Positions 1-8,023 of a DNA stretch of 64,000 bases are shown here, one piece after another (the stretch's first letter is position 1; each line of letters opens with the position of its first letter). The stretch is taken from the NCBI GenBank assembly GCA_964459385.1, contig CAYWLG010000004.1:186001-250000 (forward strand), written 5' to 3'. A program made the position numbers and the translations under genes. Source of the stretch: UBA6107 sp964459385. Its GTDB lineage: Bacteria > Chloroflexota > Anaerolineae > Anaerolineales > Anaerolineaceae. Below the pieces are notes generated by a model that ran no database searches, was not told the DNA's origin, and worked only from the letters and a program-made list of their open reading frames with translations.

Positions 1-120
1 GCTGAGGACGAACTGCTTGAGGTCACCCCATTGAATTTCAGGATCCGCAAACGTATTCTGGATACTGAAGAGCGGGGCAAACAATCCAAAAAGGCCAAAG
101 AAGCCTTGCTGGATGCTTAA
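1..120 (+). CDS. typA: TypA/BipA translational GTPase, C-terminal end (partial)
   Basis: Frame 1 is open from the window edge to a TAA at 118-120 and encodes the last 39 residues. The stretch LLEVTPLNFRIRKRILD followed by a basic tail with ERGKQ matches the conserved C-terminus of the ribosome-associated GTPase BipA/TypA, where an EVTP-x-x-IRIRKR stretch precedes a lysine/arginine-rich tail. The family acts on the 50S subunit in assembly and stress adaptation, especially in the cold. That fits the cold-shock gene immediately downstream, although the two appear to be transcribed separately. The GTPase domain lies outside the window, so the call rests on this tail only. Confidence 0.8.
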   Translation, partial: AEDELLEVTPLNFRIRKRILDTEERGKQSKKAKEALLDA

Positions 121-149
121 CAAGGTTAACAATTTGTTAAAATTGAGTA

Positions 150-178
150 TTGACTTTCAACGCGAATTATGATAAATT
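150..178 (+). promoter_or_regulatory. Putative promoter of the cold-shock gene
   Basis: TTGACT (150-155) and TAAATT (173-178) are separated by 17 bases. This is a sigma70-like pair, strong at -35 and 4/6 at -10. Predicted transcription starts near 185, leaving a leader of about 140 bases before the cold-shock start codon. Long leaders are typical of cspA-type genes. Confidence 0.5.
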
Positions 179-220
179 TATTCACGTAGGATGCTTTGTA
201 GTTCTTGTTGGGTGTATAAG

Positions 221-261
221 AAGACAGGCCAAAAGCGCGAGCTCCAGGGCTGTCTTTTTTT
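221..261 (+). terminator. Hairpin plus U-tract in the cold-shock leader
   Basis: AAGACAG (221-227) pairs with CTGTCTT (250-256), and a T-run (256-261) follows directly. It has the form of an intrinsic terminator. It lies downstream of the promoter at 150-178 and 67 bases before the csp start, so it may end typA transcription, act as an attenuator in the csp leader, or both. Confidence 0.5.
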
Positions 262-327
262 GACCGCTCCGATAGAACGAAAATGAATCCTAATAATAAG
301 TGGTTTTTTGCTATAGGAGGCAAAAGA

Positions 328-540
328 ATGTCTGAACGGATCGTCGGTACGGTCAAATGGTTCAACGGAACCAAAGGTTATGGTTTTATTTCCCGCGAAG
401 GTGGCGAAGATGTCTTCGTCCATTTCTCCGCCATTCAGGCTGACGGGTATCGCAACCTCGAGGAAGGCCAGAAAGTCGAGTTTTCAATCGAGAAGGGCCC
501 CAAAGGCCTCCAGGCAAGCAATGTTGTAATTGTCAAGTAA
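328..540 (+). CDS. csp: Cold-shock domain protein (CspA family)
   Basis: This encodes a 70-residue single cold-shock domain (OB fold) that binds single-stranded RNA/DNA and melts RNA structure. The RNP1-like motif KGYGFIS and the RNP2-like motif DVFVHFSAI are both present, with GTVKWFN near the N-terminus. The ATG at 328 is chosen over an in-frame ATG at 283 because AGGAGG sits at 315-320 with 7-base spacing and the product then has the exact family length. The gene is monocistronic, with its own promoter, a long structured leader and a strong terminator immediately after it. Cold or stress regulation is inferred from the leader and the family. Confidence 0.95.
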   Translation: MSERIVGTVKWFNGTKGYGFISREGGEDVFVHFSAIQADGYRNLEEGQKVEFSIEKGPKGLQASNVVIVK

Positions 541-563
541 TAAGACAAATACTTCAAAACTTG

Positions 564-594
564 AACCGCCCCGAATTTCGGGGCGGTTTTTTTT
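564..594 (+). terminator. Rho-independent terminator of csp
   Basis: A 12-bp GC-rich stem, AACCGCCCCGAA (564-575) with TTCGGGGCGGTT (577-588), is followed by a T-run ending at 594. The T-run reaches into the stop codon of the convergent recombinase gene. Confidence 0.9.
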
Positions 595-1570
595 ATTTAT
601 CTTGCTCGATGGCATTCCAGTAGCCTTTATCAAGCTCATCATCCGACAAATGCGCATAGCGTTGCGTGACGGCGATGTTGCGGTGGCGGGCCAGTTCCTG
701 AGCCAGTTTCAGGTTGCCTGAAGCTCTCAACACACGGGTGACGAAATAATGGCGAAAAGAGTGTGGGGTGATCGTGCCTACGGCCTCTGGGCCCAAAAAT
801 TCTTCGACACGTTCGGCAACAATGTTGCGCCCGGTGGTGGTGGTCATGGGCTTGATCTTGCTGCCGGCGCCGCGATCATGGCGCGCAAAAATGGGCAGCG
901 AAGTCAGCGGGCGATTGCTGGAGCCATCCAGCTTGCGCCGTTCATTCAGGTAGTCGAGCAAAGCATCCGTAGCGCGTGTAGAAAAGCGCACAATATCCTG
1001 ACGATTGCCTTTGCCAATGATCATGGCCTTGCCTTCGTTCCAGTCCAGGTCACCACGACGCAGCCCACAGGCCTCATGCACACGCAGACCTGTATCTGCC
1101 AGGGTGAGCAAAAAGGCGCGATCGCGCAAATAGATCAAACGTTCTGCTTCGTTTTCATAAGGCTTTCGTTTGAGTTCATCAGCTTTGGATAAAACCTGTT
1201 CAATAGCAGAAACAGGAAACTGCGGCAGTCGCTGGCCTGGACGGCGCGCGCGTTGCTGGATCAAGAGACGGATGCGCGGCAGGTTGATCTGAGCCAGATT
1301 TTCAGCGGCCACGTACTCAAAGAAGCCCGTAGCGGCCGTCAGGTAGAGGCGTTCTGTAGTGGCGGCGTGATCCTTCAAGTCTGTGGCCAGCCAGACCACA
1401 GCGTCTTCAGGAAGGGCTGTAACGGGCTCCTGTGCGATGTCCAGACCATGAGTGATCAAAGTCTGCGCAAAATACTGCATGGCGTTCTTGTAGGTGGTCG
1501 CTGTATGCGCGCTGCGCGCCATTCTGACAGAATCAAGGTACTTTTCAATCGTTTCAAGAATTGTAGGCAT
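593..1570 (-). CDS. Tyrosine recombinase (XerC/XerD-like)
   Basis: This 325-residue tyrosine recombinase has an N-terminal SAM-like core-binding domain (about 1-110) and a C-terminal catalytic domain. The catalytic set is visible: Arg in TGLRVHE, Lys in GKGNRQ, HSFRH (His and Arg), His in ARHRN and the nucleophilic Tyr in TQRYAHL. The size and single-gene context resemble XerC/D-type or stand-alone chromosomal recombinases. Excisionase, phage genes, a neighbouring tRNA and att repeats were not seen. Its role (dimer resolution or integration) cannot be fixed from sequence. It converges on csp and shares the terminator region. The ATG at 1570 gives a normal family N-terminus. Confidence 0.85.
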   Translation of the reverse strand: MPTILETIEKYLDSVRMARSAHTATTYKNAMQYFAQTLITHGLDIAQEPVTALPEDAVVWLATDLKDHAATTERLYLTAATGFFEYVAAENLAQINLPRIRLLIQQRARRPGQRLPQFPVSAIEQVLSKADELKRKPYENEAERLIYLRDRAFLLTLADTGLRVHEACGLRRGDLDWNEGKAMIIGKGNRQDIVRFSTRATDALLDYLNERRKLDGSSNRPLTSLPIFARHDRGAGSKIKPMTTTTGRNIVAERVEEFLGPEAVGTITPHSFRHYFVTRVLRASGNLKLAQELARHRNIAVTQRYAHLSDDELDKGYWNAIEQDK

Positions 1571-1680
1571 TCAAAAACTCCCAGGCCAGATCCGTAATTT
1601 ATTCATGCTTATTATAATAATACTTATCGAAAGCATGAAGTTATTTTAACCATTTTATCTCCCCTTTTCAAGCTTTTGTC

Positions 1681-1686
1681 TATAAT
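1681..1686 (+). promoter_or_regulatory. Putative -10 element (TATAAT)
   Basis: A perfect TATAAT lies 32 bases before the start codon of the metallo-hydrolase gene. The base run 17 upstream (1658-1663) is a poor -35 match. Similar isolated -10 hexamers recur before other genes in the window. Confidence 0.4.
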
Positions 1687-1717
1687 TAGTCTAGAGAATG
1701 TTTGGAGGAGAAAGCGC

Positions 1718-2368
1718 ATGAATCTGAACCCAGAAGTGTTACAGGTTCCCCCATCTGTAGCGCACCAGTATTTGGTCGGCGGAGAAAATGGTTTTCTGTT
1801 GATCGATACTGGACTACCCAGCGACGAACGCCCTCTGTTCAAGTTCCTCGCGGCCAAAGGGGTTTCTTTGGAGCAAATTGAGTTGATCGTGATCACTCAC
1901 GCCGACGGAGATCACTTTGGCTGTCTGGCCGGTCTACAAGAAAGAACCCCTCAACTGGTAAGCGCAGCCAGCGAAATTGAGGCCGCTGCGATTCGCCTGG
2001 GCCACTCTTCGCGCCCATTGAAGCCACGTGGGCTGCGAAAGGTCTTTTACAGCCTTGTTGGCCCAATGTTTCTATCCAAACCTGCCCGCATTGATCGGAC
2101 GCTGTCAGATGGCGATCTCTTGCCCTTCCTGGGTGGATTGGAGATTTTGGACAGCAAAGGCCATACCCCAGGCCATATTTCGCTGTGGTCGGCCTCTACA
2201 CGCACCCTGTTTGCCGGTGATTCCATCCGTGTGCGCGGACAGACGCTCCTCCCCTCTTCGGGCGCCAACACCTGGAATGAAACACTGGCAATTGAGTCAT
2301 TTGAAAAACAAATTGCCCTAAAACCTGACCGCATTTACGCCGGTCATGGGGTTTGGGAACGCAAATAG
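1718..2368 (+). CDS. Metallo-beta-lactamase-fold hydrolase
   Basis: This 216-residue MBL-fold protein is of the glyoxalase II-like/quorum-lactonase size class. The first metal motif reads HADGDH, so the second ligand position of the classical HxHxDH is Asp, a variant known in the superfamily. Later ligands are plausible in GHTPGHIS, FAGDS and YAGHG. The start at 1718 follows GGAGGAG (1704-1710) with 7-base spacing; an upstream in-frame ATG (1676) would place the -10 element and the ribosome site inside the gene. The substrate is unknown. An alpha/beta hydrolase follows 27 bases downstream and is probably co-transcribed. Confidence 0.8.
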   Translation: MNLNPEVLQVPPSVAHQYLVGGENGFLLIDTGLPSDERPLFKFLAAKGVSLEQIELIVITHADGDHFGCLAGLQERTPQLVSAASEIEAAAIRLGHSSRPLKPRGLRKVFYSLVGPMFLSKPARIDRTLSDGDLLPFLGGLEILDSKGHTPGHISLWSASTRTLFAGDSIRVRGQTLLPSSGANTWNETLAIESFEKQIALKPDRIYAGHGVWERK

Positions 2369-2395
2369 AGAATATGTTCTATAAAGGAATTATAC

Positions 2396-3142
2396 ATGAG
2401 TGAACCCAATTTGTTTCAGCACGCCGACCTGGATGGCAGCTCCTTTGAGTGGCCCGGGAACACAACCGGCATCTTATTGCTGCACGGTTTTACAGCTACG
2501 ACCGTTGAGGTGCGCCTGATGGCCGGGTTTCTGCACGATATGGGCTACACCGTCAAAGGACCCTTGCTGCCCGGTCACGGCAAGACCGTTGAGGCGATGA
2601 ATCAATTCACCTGGAAAGATCTGGTGAACAGCGTCGAGGAAAACTACGCCGAACTCAAGCGCAAATGCGACAAGGTTTTTGTGATCGGTGAATCCATGGG
2701 CGGCCTGCTGGGACTTTCGCTCTGCAGCGAGCATCCAGAAATTGCCGGCGCAATGATCTTCGCTCCGGCTTTGATTGTCGCCGGGCTCTCAAAAGCCGAG
2801 TGGATATGGCCTTTCAAGAGCTATATCTGGAAGAAAAACATCGATGAAACGATGGAGTGGCAAGGGTTCAACGTAGTTCCTTTGCACGCCGCTGCACAGC
2901 TTTCAAAGCTGCAGCGATATGTTCGTCGCCGCCTGCCAAACATCACCAGCCCCACACTGATATTTCAAGGGAAACTGGACCGCTCTATTGATAGGATGAG
3001 TTCAGCAACAGTTCTCGAAGGAATCTCCTCGCAGGAAAAAGAACTGATCTGGATGGAAGAATCTACCCACTGTGTGTTGATAGACAGACAGTTGCCCGAA
3101 GTGGAAGAAATGTGCCTCAAATTCATCCGCGCGCATTCCTGA
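2396..3142 (+). CDS. Alpha/beta hydrolase (carboxylesterase / monoacylglycerol-lipase-like)
   Basis: This 248-residue cytosolic serine hydrolase resembles Est30-type carboxylesterases. The oxyanion strand motif LLLHGFTAT comes first, then the nucleophile elbow GESMGG (Ser near residue 100), an acidic residue in GKLDRSID, and the catalytic His in STHCVLID. The lid region between the elbow and the acid is short, as in bacterial carboxylesterases. No signal peptide is visible. It probably forms a two-gene unit with the preceding MBL-fold hydrolase. The exact ester or lipid substrate cannot be inferred. Confidence 0.85.
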   Translation: MSEPNLFQHADLDGSSFEWPGNTTGILLLHGFTATTVEVRLMAGFLHDMGYTVKGPLLPGHGKTVEAMNQFTWKDLVNSVEENYAELKRKCDKVFVIGESMGGLLGLSLCSEHPEIAGAMIFAPALIVAGLSKAEWIWPFKSYIWKKNIDETMEWQGFNVVPLHAAAQLSKLQRYVRRRLPNITSPTLIFQGKLDRSIDRMSSATVLEGISSQEKELIWMEESTHCVLIDRQLPEVEEMCLKFIRAHS

Positions 3143-3173
3143 TGGATGCGTGGCCTTTCAAGTTTATTGGGGT

Positions 3174-3179
3174 TATAAT
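3174..3179 (+). promoter_or_regulatory. Putative -10 element (TATAAT)
   Basis: TATAAT lies 33 bases upstream of the Asp23-family start codon, with no convincing -35 box. It has the same arrangement as the element at 1681. Confidence 0.4.
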
Positions 3180-3212
3180 TAGCGGGTAGTTTTATTTAAT
3201 GGAGTGAAGGAT

Positions 3213-3560
3213 ATGGACAAAAAAGAAAAACCGATTGGCAAGACGACCATAGCTCCCGATGTTTTGGTTTCAATTGCTCAACTGGCAGCTCTTAGCGTTG
3301 AAGGAGTCAGCCACCTCACCCCTGTACCGCGTGAAGTGAACACGCTTTTCAAAAAAGGTTTGAATGATGGGGTTGATATCTCAGTTGAAGACAACCTCGT
3401 ATACGTAGATCTTTATGTGGTGCTAAAACGCGATTTCAACGTCCGCGAGGTCAGCCACAATATTCAGAACCAGGTCTCCCGTTCCATTTCTGAGATGGTT
3501 GGCATGGAAATTGGCAAGATTAACATTCATGTTGAGGATATTGATTTCTCAGGGAAGTAG
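3213..3560 (+). CDS. Asp23/Gls24 family envelope stress protein
   Basis: This 115-residue protein shows the Asp23/Gls24 (YqhY/AmaP-associated) pattern: a stretch of the type IAPDVLVSIAQLAALSVEGV, a variable basic segment, and a C-terminal alternating strand/helix region ending in INIHVEDIDF. The family is linked to envelope homeostasis and, as YqhY, to control of fatty-acid synthesis; yqhY often precedes nusB, exactly as here. The start at 3213 is preferred because GGAG (3201-3204) lies 8 bases upstream; an in-frame GTG at 3204 overlaps that site. nusB follows after 8 bases. Confidence 0.85.
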   Translation: MDKKEKPIGKTTIAPDVLVSIAQLAALSVEGVSHLTPVPREVNTLFKKGLNDGVDISVEDNLVYVDLYVVLKRDFNVREVSHNIQNQVSRSISEMVGMEIGKINIHVEDIDFSGK

Positions 3561-3568
3561 TTTTACAG

Positions 3569-4006
3569 ATGAAATCGCGCACCAAGGCAAGAGGCATCGC
3601 CTTGCAGGTTCTTTACGAATATGATCTCACCGGTCATCCAGTTGGAGAAATCTTGGCAGACCGGTTGGCTGAAGAAGAAAACGACGAAAAACTGGAAAGT
3701 TTTTCTCGTTCGCTTGTTGTAGGCGTCGTTCCCCTGATCGAAAAATTAGATGCTTTAGTCGCAACCCATGCGCCTGAATGGCCGATGGATCAGGTGGCGG
3801 TCATTGACCGCAATATTTTGCGCATCGCAGTCTGGGAATTTGCCGTTGCAGAAGTGACACCGGTAAAAGTGGCGATCAATGAAGCCATCGAACTGGCGAA
3901 AATATATGGCTCTGACAGTTCCTCCCGCTTTGTCAACGGCGTGCTGGGCAGCCTGGTGGGCCATCAGGACGAAATTCACAACTATTTTATGAGTTTATCC
4001 GATTAG
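3569..4006 (+). CDS. nusB: Transcription antitermination factor NusB
   Basis: This 145-residue all-helical NusB protein binds boxA RNA with NusE (S10) and promotes rRNA transcription antitermination. Family signatures are RTKARGIALQVLYEYDL at the N-terminus, IDRNILRIAVWE in the middle, and VAINEAIELAKIYGSDSSSRFVNGVL near the C-terminus. Length is normal. It is in a close operon with the Asp23-family gene. Confidence 0.95.
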   Translation: MKSRTKARGIALQVLYEYDLTGHPVGEILADRLAEEENDEKLESFSRSLVVGVVPLIEKLDALVATHAPEWPMDQVAVIDRNILRIAVWEFAVAEVTPVKVAINEAIELAKIYGSDSSSRFVNGVLGSLVGHQDEIHNYFMSLSD

Positions 4007-4031
4007 CAATTCTTGTTTTTGGTCCGATAAT
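4003..4031 (+). promoter_or_regulatory. Putative promoter of the lipoprotein/pckA unit
   Basis: TTAGCA (4003-4008) and GATAAT (4026-4031) are spaced by 17 bases. The expected start of transcription, about 4038, is only 1-3 bases before the ATG at 4040, so the mRNA could be leaderless. No Shine-Dalgarno sequence is visible before that ATG. Confidence 0.35.
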
Positions 4032-4039
4032 TCAACGAT

Positions 4040-6421
4040 ATGAGCCGACTCAACTCTCTTTTCAAGCGCAGCCTGTGGTGGGTGATTTTAGCCCTATTTG
4101 CAGGCAGTTCCCTTTTGACGGCTTGTTCTTCTTTTCCCCTGTTTTCTGAGACAACTTATCAATACCCCACCGCCGAGGTGGTTTTTCAGGTATTCCTGCC
4201 TGAAGCAATCCCCCAGGATTCGCGCTTAATGTTGGAAGTTGTGGATGACATCACCGGTCTGGCCTTTAACCCCATCCGTTATGAAATGACCCAGCAGGAT
4301 GACAAAACCTATTTTGTCAAATTGAATGTGGTGATCGGCGCGGACATTAAATATCGCTATGTGCGCCAGTCAGGGATTGCTACGGTTGAATACGACTCAC
4401 GGGGCGAGCAGGTGCGTTTTCGCGTGGCTGAGATCAGCGGTCCGGCGATCTTTCAAGATACCGTTTCAGGATGGATTGATACACCCTATGCAGGAGCCAA
4501 AGGTCGTGTAACGGGCCAGTTGTTCGATGTCGCGAGCAATTCGCCGGTGCCAAATGTGCTGCTTTGTGCCGATGGACAGCAAACTGTTTCTGCCTCAGAT
4601 GGCACTTTTGTGCTGGAAGGGCTGGCGACGGGCACCCACACGCTGGTGGCCTACAGCATGGATGGGCAATACGGCACTTTTCAACAAGGGGTAGTGGTCG
4701 CCGAGGGTGCCGATACCCCCGTGCTGGCCGCCCTCACAAAACGCCCACTCGTGAATGTGACATTCAATGTTACCCTGCCGAAGGGATTCACCACCGATCT
4801 GCCCCTGCGCATGGCAACAAACCTCCAATCGCTTGGAAATGCCTACGCGGACCTTTCTTCTGGGGCAACGATGGTGGCTGCTAATTTGCCGGTCTTGACC
4901 AAAAAGTCAAACGGTTCTTACGCAATTACTCTCTCTCTGCCAGCCGGGTTTGACCTGCGCTATAAGTTCACCCTGGGGGACGGTCTCTGGAACAGCGAGT
5001 TAAACTCGCAGGGGTCTTTCGTAGTTCGCCAACTGCTGGTTTCAAAGGCTCAAAACGTAAATACAAGAGTAGATACCTTTACCACCCCCGGTTTTGCCCC
5101 GGTGTCTTTTGATGTGAACACACAGGCTGCACCGCTCTCTGACGAGGTTGCCTCAATCCAATTCAATCCCTTTGGCTGGTTTGAGCCGGTCCCGATGGTC
5201 AAAAACGGCGAAAACGGCTGGAAGTACACGCTGTATTCCCCGATGAACATCCTGGGGCCGGTGGAGTTTAGGTTCTGCCGTAACAATGACTGTGAATCTA
5301 CCGCCTCTGTTGCTACCAGCACACAAGCTTTTACACCCTCCCCTGACCCGCAGACGTTTTCGATTTTGATCAGCGGGTGGCAGAACTTGCAAAACTATCA
5401 GCTTTCCCCTGACATGTTGGTCACCGATGGCGGCGGATTGCTTCCCCGCCTGGAATTTCTGACCGGGTTTGAATTGGCCCCCGGCCAGTCCATCACATCC
5501 AATGCATACTTTCAAAATGGGCTTTCGAAGATCGTAAACGAAGGCTCAAATTTTGTTATTTTCTCACCCACCTGGACAGCTATACGAAATAACCCGCCAA
5601 TTTTACAACCCGAGCCAGGACAAGACCTTTCCTGGCAATCTGGCCTGGAAATGGCCAAAGCCGCCCACGATCAAGGGCTGAAGGTGGCTTTTTTCCCGCA
5701 GATCAAGATTAGCGGCGACGCAACTGCTTTTTGGCAAATGGGATCTCTACAGGGATGGGATGAGAGCTGGTATAACCGCTATCAACGCTTTATCGTCCAG
5801 GCGGCCGATTGGGCGAACTTATCCGGGGCGGAGATACTTATTTTGGGCGATCCAAACGTGCAGTTTTCACAAAACGCAGACGCCCAATGGCAGAAGCTGA
5901 TCGATCTGGCCCGTTCACGCTTTAGCGGCAAGATCATCGGTGCCTATGCGTACATGGGCGACGGATCCCACGCACCTGAGTGGTTGGGTTCGACCGATGG
6001 AATGTACGTGCTTTACTCCCCTCCCTTGTCCCAATCCAGTGCGGTCACCACAAATGAACTGATCGATTCGATCAGCAAAGACCTAACGGATAATCTAGTG
6101 TCCCGAATTTTCTCGTTAAGCAAACCGGTCCTCCTTGGGGTCAATTACCCTTCGGCCGAAAATGCACTGGCCGGGTGCCAGCAAAGTGCAGCCGCCTGCA
6201 TGCCTAACTGGGGCAGCGGTTCGACCGATCTTGAGGTGCAGACCCGCATCTACAACGCGGCCGTCATTGCCGCCGCCAAACAAAGCTGGATAGATGGGTT
6301 TGTCTCCCGCGGCTTTACCCCTGAGGCCGCAGTCACCGATCATTCAAGCTCGCTGAATGGCAAACCGGCCATGGACATTCTGTGGTTTTGGTACCATTTC
6401 ATTTTGAATAAGACTTCATAA
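4040..6421 (+). CDS. Large secreted lipoprotein with glycoside-hydrolase-like C-terminal region
   Basis: This 793-residue protein is exported and lipid-anchored: a basic N-terminus and hydrophobic helix lead to a lipobox LTAC with Cys29. The first part (about 35-145) looks like a beta-sandwich of the starch-binding/isoamylase-N type, followed by a carboxypeptidase-regulatory-like repeat (about 150-225, GRVTGQLFDVASNSPVPNVLL) and two more beta-sandwich segments. From about residue 470 to the end the pattern is that of a TIM barrel similar to GH113-like proteins (NFVIFSPTWTAIRNN; GLKVAFFPQIKI; QAADWANLSGAEILILG). Where GH113 enzymes carry an acid after the GAE-x-L-x-x-G strand, this one has GDPN, so catalysis is uncertain. 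Its role may be polysaccharide binding at the cell surface. pckA follows after 15 bases. Confidence 0.6.
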   Translation: MSRLNSLFKRSLWWVILALFAGSSLLTACSSFPLFSETTYQYPTAEVVFQVFLPEAIPQDSRLMLEVVDDITGLAFNPIRYEMTQQDDKTYFVKLNVVIGADIKYRYVRQSGIATVEYDSRGEQVRFRVAEISGPAIFQDTVSGWIDTPYAGAKGRVTGQLFDVASNSPVPNVLLCADGQQTVSASDGTFVLEGLATGTHTLVAYSMDGQYGTFQQGVVVAEGADTPVLAALTKRPLVNVTFNVTLPKGFTTDLPLRMATNLQSLGNAYADLSSGATMVAANLPVLTKKSNGSYAITLSLPAGFDLRYKFTLGDGLWNSELNSQGSFVVRQLLVSKAQNVNTRVDTFTTPGFAPVSFDVNTQAAPLSDEVASIQFNPFGWFEPVPMVKNGENGWKYTLYSPMNILGPVEFRFCRNNDCESTASVATSTQAFTPSPDPQTFSILISGWQNLQNYQLSPDMLVTDGGGLLPRLEFLTGFELAPGQSITSNAYFQNGLSKIVNEGSNFVIFSPTWTAIRNNPPILQPEPGQDLSWQSGLEMAKAAHDQGLKVAFFPQIKISGDATAFWQMGSLQGWDESWYNRYQRFIVQAADWANLSGAEILILGDPNVQFSQNADAQWQKLIDLARSRFSGKIIGAYAYMGDGSHAPEWLGSTDGMYVLYSPPLSQSSAVTTNELIDSISKDLTDNLVSRIFSLSKPVLLGVNYPSAENALAGCQQSAAACMPNWGSGSTDLEVQTRIYNAAVIAAAKQSWIDGFVSRGFTPEAAVTDHSSSLNGKPAMDILWFWYHFILNKTS

Positions 6422-6436
6422 ATTAGGAGAGAATTT

Positions 6437-8023
6437 ATGCAAATCCTTGGCCGACCAAGCGTTTTCAGTATCGAAACGCTGGGATTGACGGGACAGGCAA
6501 GAGAATTCTGGAACCTCACCCGAGGGGAACTAATTGAGAGAGCAGTAAAAAATCAGGAAGGCTTTGTTTCAAACAGCGGTGCTTTTGTCGTCAATACCGG
6601 AAAATTCACCGGCAGATCACCCAAAGACAAATATATCGTTGATTATCACAAGCAAAGAGACGCCGAAATTGACTGGGGCGCGGTGAATCAGCCGGTCAGC
6701 CCTGACGTTGTGGATGAACTCCTGACTCTGATCAAGCAGTATATTGTGGATAAGGATCTCTATGTTCAAGATTTACTGGTAGGAAATCACCCTAAGTATT
6801 CTCAAAAGGTGCGTGTCATTACAGAGACGGTTTGGCAGTCCCTTTTTTCACTCAATTTGCTTATTCAGCAAGCCACCCCAGACGCTCAATTTAAACCCGA
6901 TTTTAATGTGGTCTGCCTGCCCGGCTTTTTTGCCCCGCAGAATTTTCACGGCCTGAGATCGGGCACTTTTGTGATCCTCGATTTTGAGAAAAACCTCGTG
7001 CTGATCGGCGGTACTGCTTATGCTGGCGAGATCAAAAAGTCCGTTTTTTCGATCATGAACCGCATTTTGCCTGAGAACGGCGTGCTGCCGATGCATTGCT
7101 CGGCCAATATCGGCCCCTCAGGCGATACAGCGCTCTTTTTTGGGCTCTCTGGCACCGGCAAGACCACCCTGTCGTCCGACCCACAGCGCCGTCTCATTGG
7201 GGATGATGAACATGGCTGGGGAGAAGATGGGGTATTCAATTTTGAGGGCGGCTGCTACGCAAAGACCATCGGCCTGAACCGTACTCTGGAACCCATCATC
7301 TGGTCTGCCAGCCAGGGATTTGGCTCGATTTTGGAGAATGTGATCATTGATGGGCAAACACGTGAGTTAAATTTTGACGACTGCTCGCTCACCGAAAATT
7401 CACGTGCCGCCTATCCGCTCGAATATGTGCCCAACGCGATCATTGAAGAGCGTGCCGGGCACCCCAGGAATGTCTTCTTTTTGACGGCGGATGCCTTCGG
7501 CGTGCTGCCGCCTATCTCGCTGCTCAACGAAGAACAGGCCATGCTTTATTTTCTCAACGGCTTCACGGCCAAACTGGCTGGCACAGAGCTGGGGCTGGGC
7601 AAAGAACCGCAAGCCACCTTCTCTACCTGCTACGCCGCGCCTTTTTTACCGCTCTCGCCCATCGTTTATGCCAGACTATTGGCAGAAAAGGTGCGCGAGC
7701 ACCGCACCAAAATATGGCTGATCAACACGGGTTGGACGGGCGGCGCTTACGGGCGCGGCCATCGCATCCATTTGCCGGATACGCGCACGCTGCTCCATGC
7801 GGCCATCAATGGCGAAATCGATGAGGGGCTCATGGAAACAGATGAGGTCTTCGGCCTCAAAATTCCCCGTTCCATTCGCGGCTTGAAACCTTTGCCGGGC
7901 TTAAGCGAAGATATTCTGAACCCAATCAATACCTGGTCAGATCCGCGGCAATATTTTGAGCAGGCCAATAAGCTAAAAGCCTTGTTTGACGAGAACGCGA
8001 AACAATATTATGAGGGCCAGTAA
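6437..8023 (+). CDS. pckA: Phosphoenolpyruvate carboxykinase (ATP)
   Basis: This 528-residue ATP-dependent PEPCK converts oxaloacetate and ATP to PEP, ADP and CO2, the entry step of gluconeogenesis. The substrate loop FTGRSPKDKYIV, the P-loop GLSGTGKTTLS, the kinase-2-like LIGDDEHGW, and the adenine-binding region near NTGWTGG are all present and in the right order. Length is standard. GGAGAG lies just before the ATG at 6437. The 3' end overlaps the convergent prepilin peptidase gene by 16 bases. Confidence 0.97.
   Translation: MQILGRPSVFSIETLGLTGQAREFWNLTRGELIERAVKNQEGFVSNSGAFVVNTGKFTGRSPKDKYIVDYHKQRDAEIDWGAVNQPVSPDVVDELLTLIKQYIVDKDLYVQDLLVGNHPKYSQKVRVITETVWQSLFSLNLLIQQATPDAQFKPDFNVVCLPGFFAPQNFHGLRSGTFVILDFEKNLVLIGGTAYAGEIKKSVFSIMNRILPENGVLPMHCSANIGPSGDTALFFGLSGTGKTTLSSDPQRRLIGDDEHGWGEDGVFNFEGGCYAKTIGLNRTLEPIIWSASQGFGSILENVIIDGQTRELNFDDCSLTENSRAAYPLEYVPNAIIEERAGHPRNVFFLTADAFGVLPPISLLNEEQAMLYFLNGFTAKLAGTELGLGKEPQATFSTCYAAPFLPLSPIVYARLLAEKVREHRTKIWLINTGWTGGAYGRGHRIHLPDTRTLLHAAINGEIDEGLMETDEVFGLKIPRSIRGLKPLPGLSEDILNPINTWSDPRQYFEQANKLKALFDENAKQYYEGQ

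Noticed and set aside
593..1570. The tyrosine recombinase as a prophage or island integrase.
   Set aside because: No phage genes, direct repeats or nearby tRNA were found; the only tRNA is 45 kb away.
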